NCBI GenBank assembly: GCA_918219625.1
Contig: CAKJXT010000097.1
Location: 1 to 15,261, forward strand
Origin: Bacilli bacterium
Lineage (GTDB): Bacteria; Bacillota_I; Bacilli_A; RF39; UBA660
Direction of reading: 5' to 3'
DNA: 15,261 nt
The first letter of the stretch is position 1. Every line of letters starts with the position of its first letter. Both the position numbers and the translations under genes were made by a program. The notes beneath the pieces are model-generated. The model saw only the letters and a program-made list of their open reading frames with translations. It searched no databases and had not been told where the DNA came from. Below are positions 14,737 to 15,261 of the stretch, piece by piece.

Positions 14737-15261
14737 ATGAAGGAACGTTATAAGAAGTATTTGAAAATTAATATTATTCCTATTATTTTTATAGCTACTT
14801 CATTTATATTCACTACTTTTGCTTGGTTTGCTTATAGTGGCTTAAAAAATGTTTCTACGGAAATTGATGTTAAGGCATGGTATATTGAACTTTCTAAATC
14901 AGGTGAGGTTGTTACTAATGATATTGTTATAACTCTTGATGATGTTTATCCTGGTATGGAAACGGTTCATGAAGTTGTTAATATCGAGAATAAGGGTGAT
15001 TCAGATGCAAGACTTAGATATGAGATTGTGTCTGCTAGAATTCTAGATAATGAGTTAAGTCCTGATACTAGTGAAAGTGTTGGACTTCTTGAAGATACTT
15101 TATCTCATGGTTATCCATTCCATGTTAATATTGATTTAAGTAAACATTATATTAGTTCTAATGGTGATTCAAGTACTTTTGAAGTTTCTGTTTCATGGCC
15201 ACTTGATTCTGGTAATGATAATTTAGATTCTACATGGGGAATGAATTCTTATAATTTTCAA
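14737..15261 (+). CDS. SipW-type secreted protein, TasA/camelysin-like, 3' end outside window
   Basis: The frame opens at ATG 14737 after GAAAGGAAGTG (14720-14730) and stays open to the window end, giving 175 residues without a stop. Hydrophobic residues 11-28 are followed by TTFA/WFAYSG, a clear SipW-type cleavage site with predicted cut after A29. The mature region has VYPGMETVHEVVNIENKG then ARLRYEI, the PG...N pattern of TasA/camelysin-like beta-sandwiches, and later FEVSVSWPLDSG. It is probably the dedicated substrate of the adjacent peptidase at 14146, mirroring the sipW-tasA order of Bacillus. No cysteine occurs in the visible part, unlike the other secreted proteins here. Confidence 0.8.
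   Translation, partial: MKERYKKYLKINIIPIIFIATSFIFTTFAWFAYSGLKNVSTEIDVKAWYIELSKSGEVVTNDIVITLDDVYPGMETVHEVVNIENKGDSDARLRYEIVSARILDNELSPDTSESVGLLEDTLSHGYPFHVNIDLSKHYISSNGDSSTFEVSVSWPLDSGNDNLDSTWGMNSYNFQ

Overview
This is a very AT-rich bacterial window with strict purine-rich Shine-Dalgarno sites, tight same-strand operons and standard code: Trp is TGG and no TGA appears as a sense codon in any gene. The style fits an uncultured low-GC Firmicute or Tenericute-like gut lineage (for example RF39-type Bacilli). That placement is inferred from composition and protein style, not from a marker gene. All twelve genes are on the + strand. No stretch over 300 bases lacks a gene, and I saw no RNA gene, CRISPR array, transposase or phage gene.

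The locus reads as one envelope or filament cluster. Positions 1-4041 carry three paralogous secreted proteins; the first lacks its 5' end, and the first two are near-duplicates ending in Ig-like domains. The two visible N-termini have SipW-type signal peptides (ATYA/WF). A perfect hairpin follows each of the first two genes. Positions 4053-8590 carry a 1043-residue beta-helix/Ig-like giant surface protein and two smaller secreted proteins, nearly overlapping one another. From 8593 there is a clear promoter, a signal-peptidase-like protein that has lost its catalytic residues, and an intrinsic terminator.

A second, nearly matching promoter (9241-9269) starts the next operon. It encodes an ER-type (SipW-like) signal peptidase with a cytoplasmic extension of about 540 residues, a membrane-anchored McrB-like AAA+ NTPase, a DUF2357-like (McrC N-terminal-like) protein with no nuclease domain, a second ER-type signal peptidase, and the start of another SipW-type secreted protein that runs off the window.

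The unusual point is the mixture. McrB/DUF2357 proteins are normally the motor and adaptor of restriction systems. Here the NTPase is tethered to the membrane, the partner lacks a recognisable nuclease, and both sit between two signal peptidases in a locus of filament-like secreted proteins. I infer a repurposed McrBC-type motor serving export, processing or assembly of surface fibres. The sequence supports the gene inventory well; the joint function is a hypothesis.
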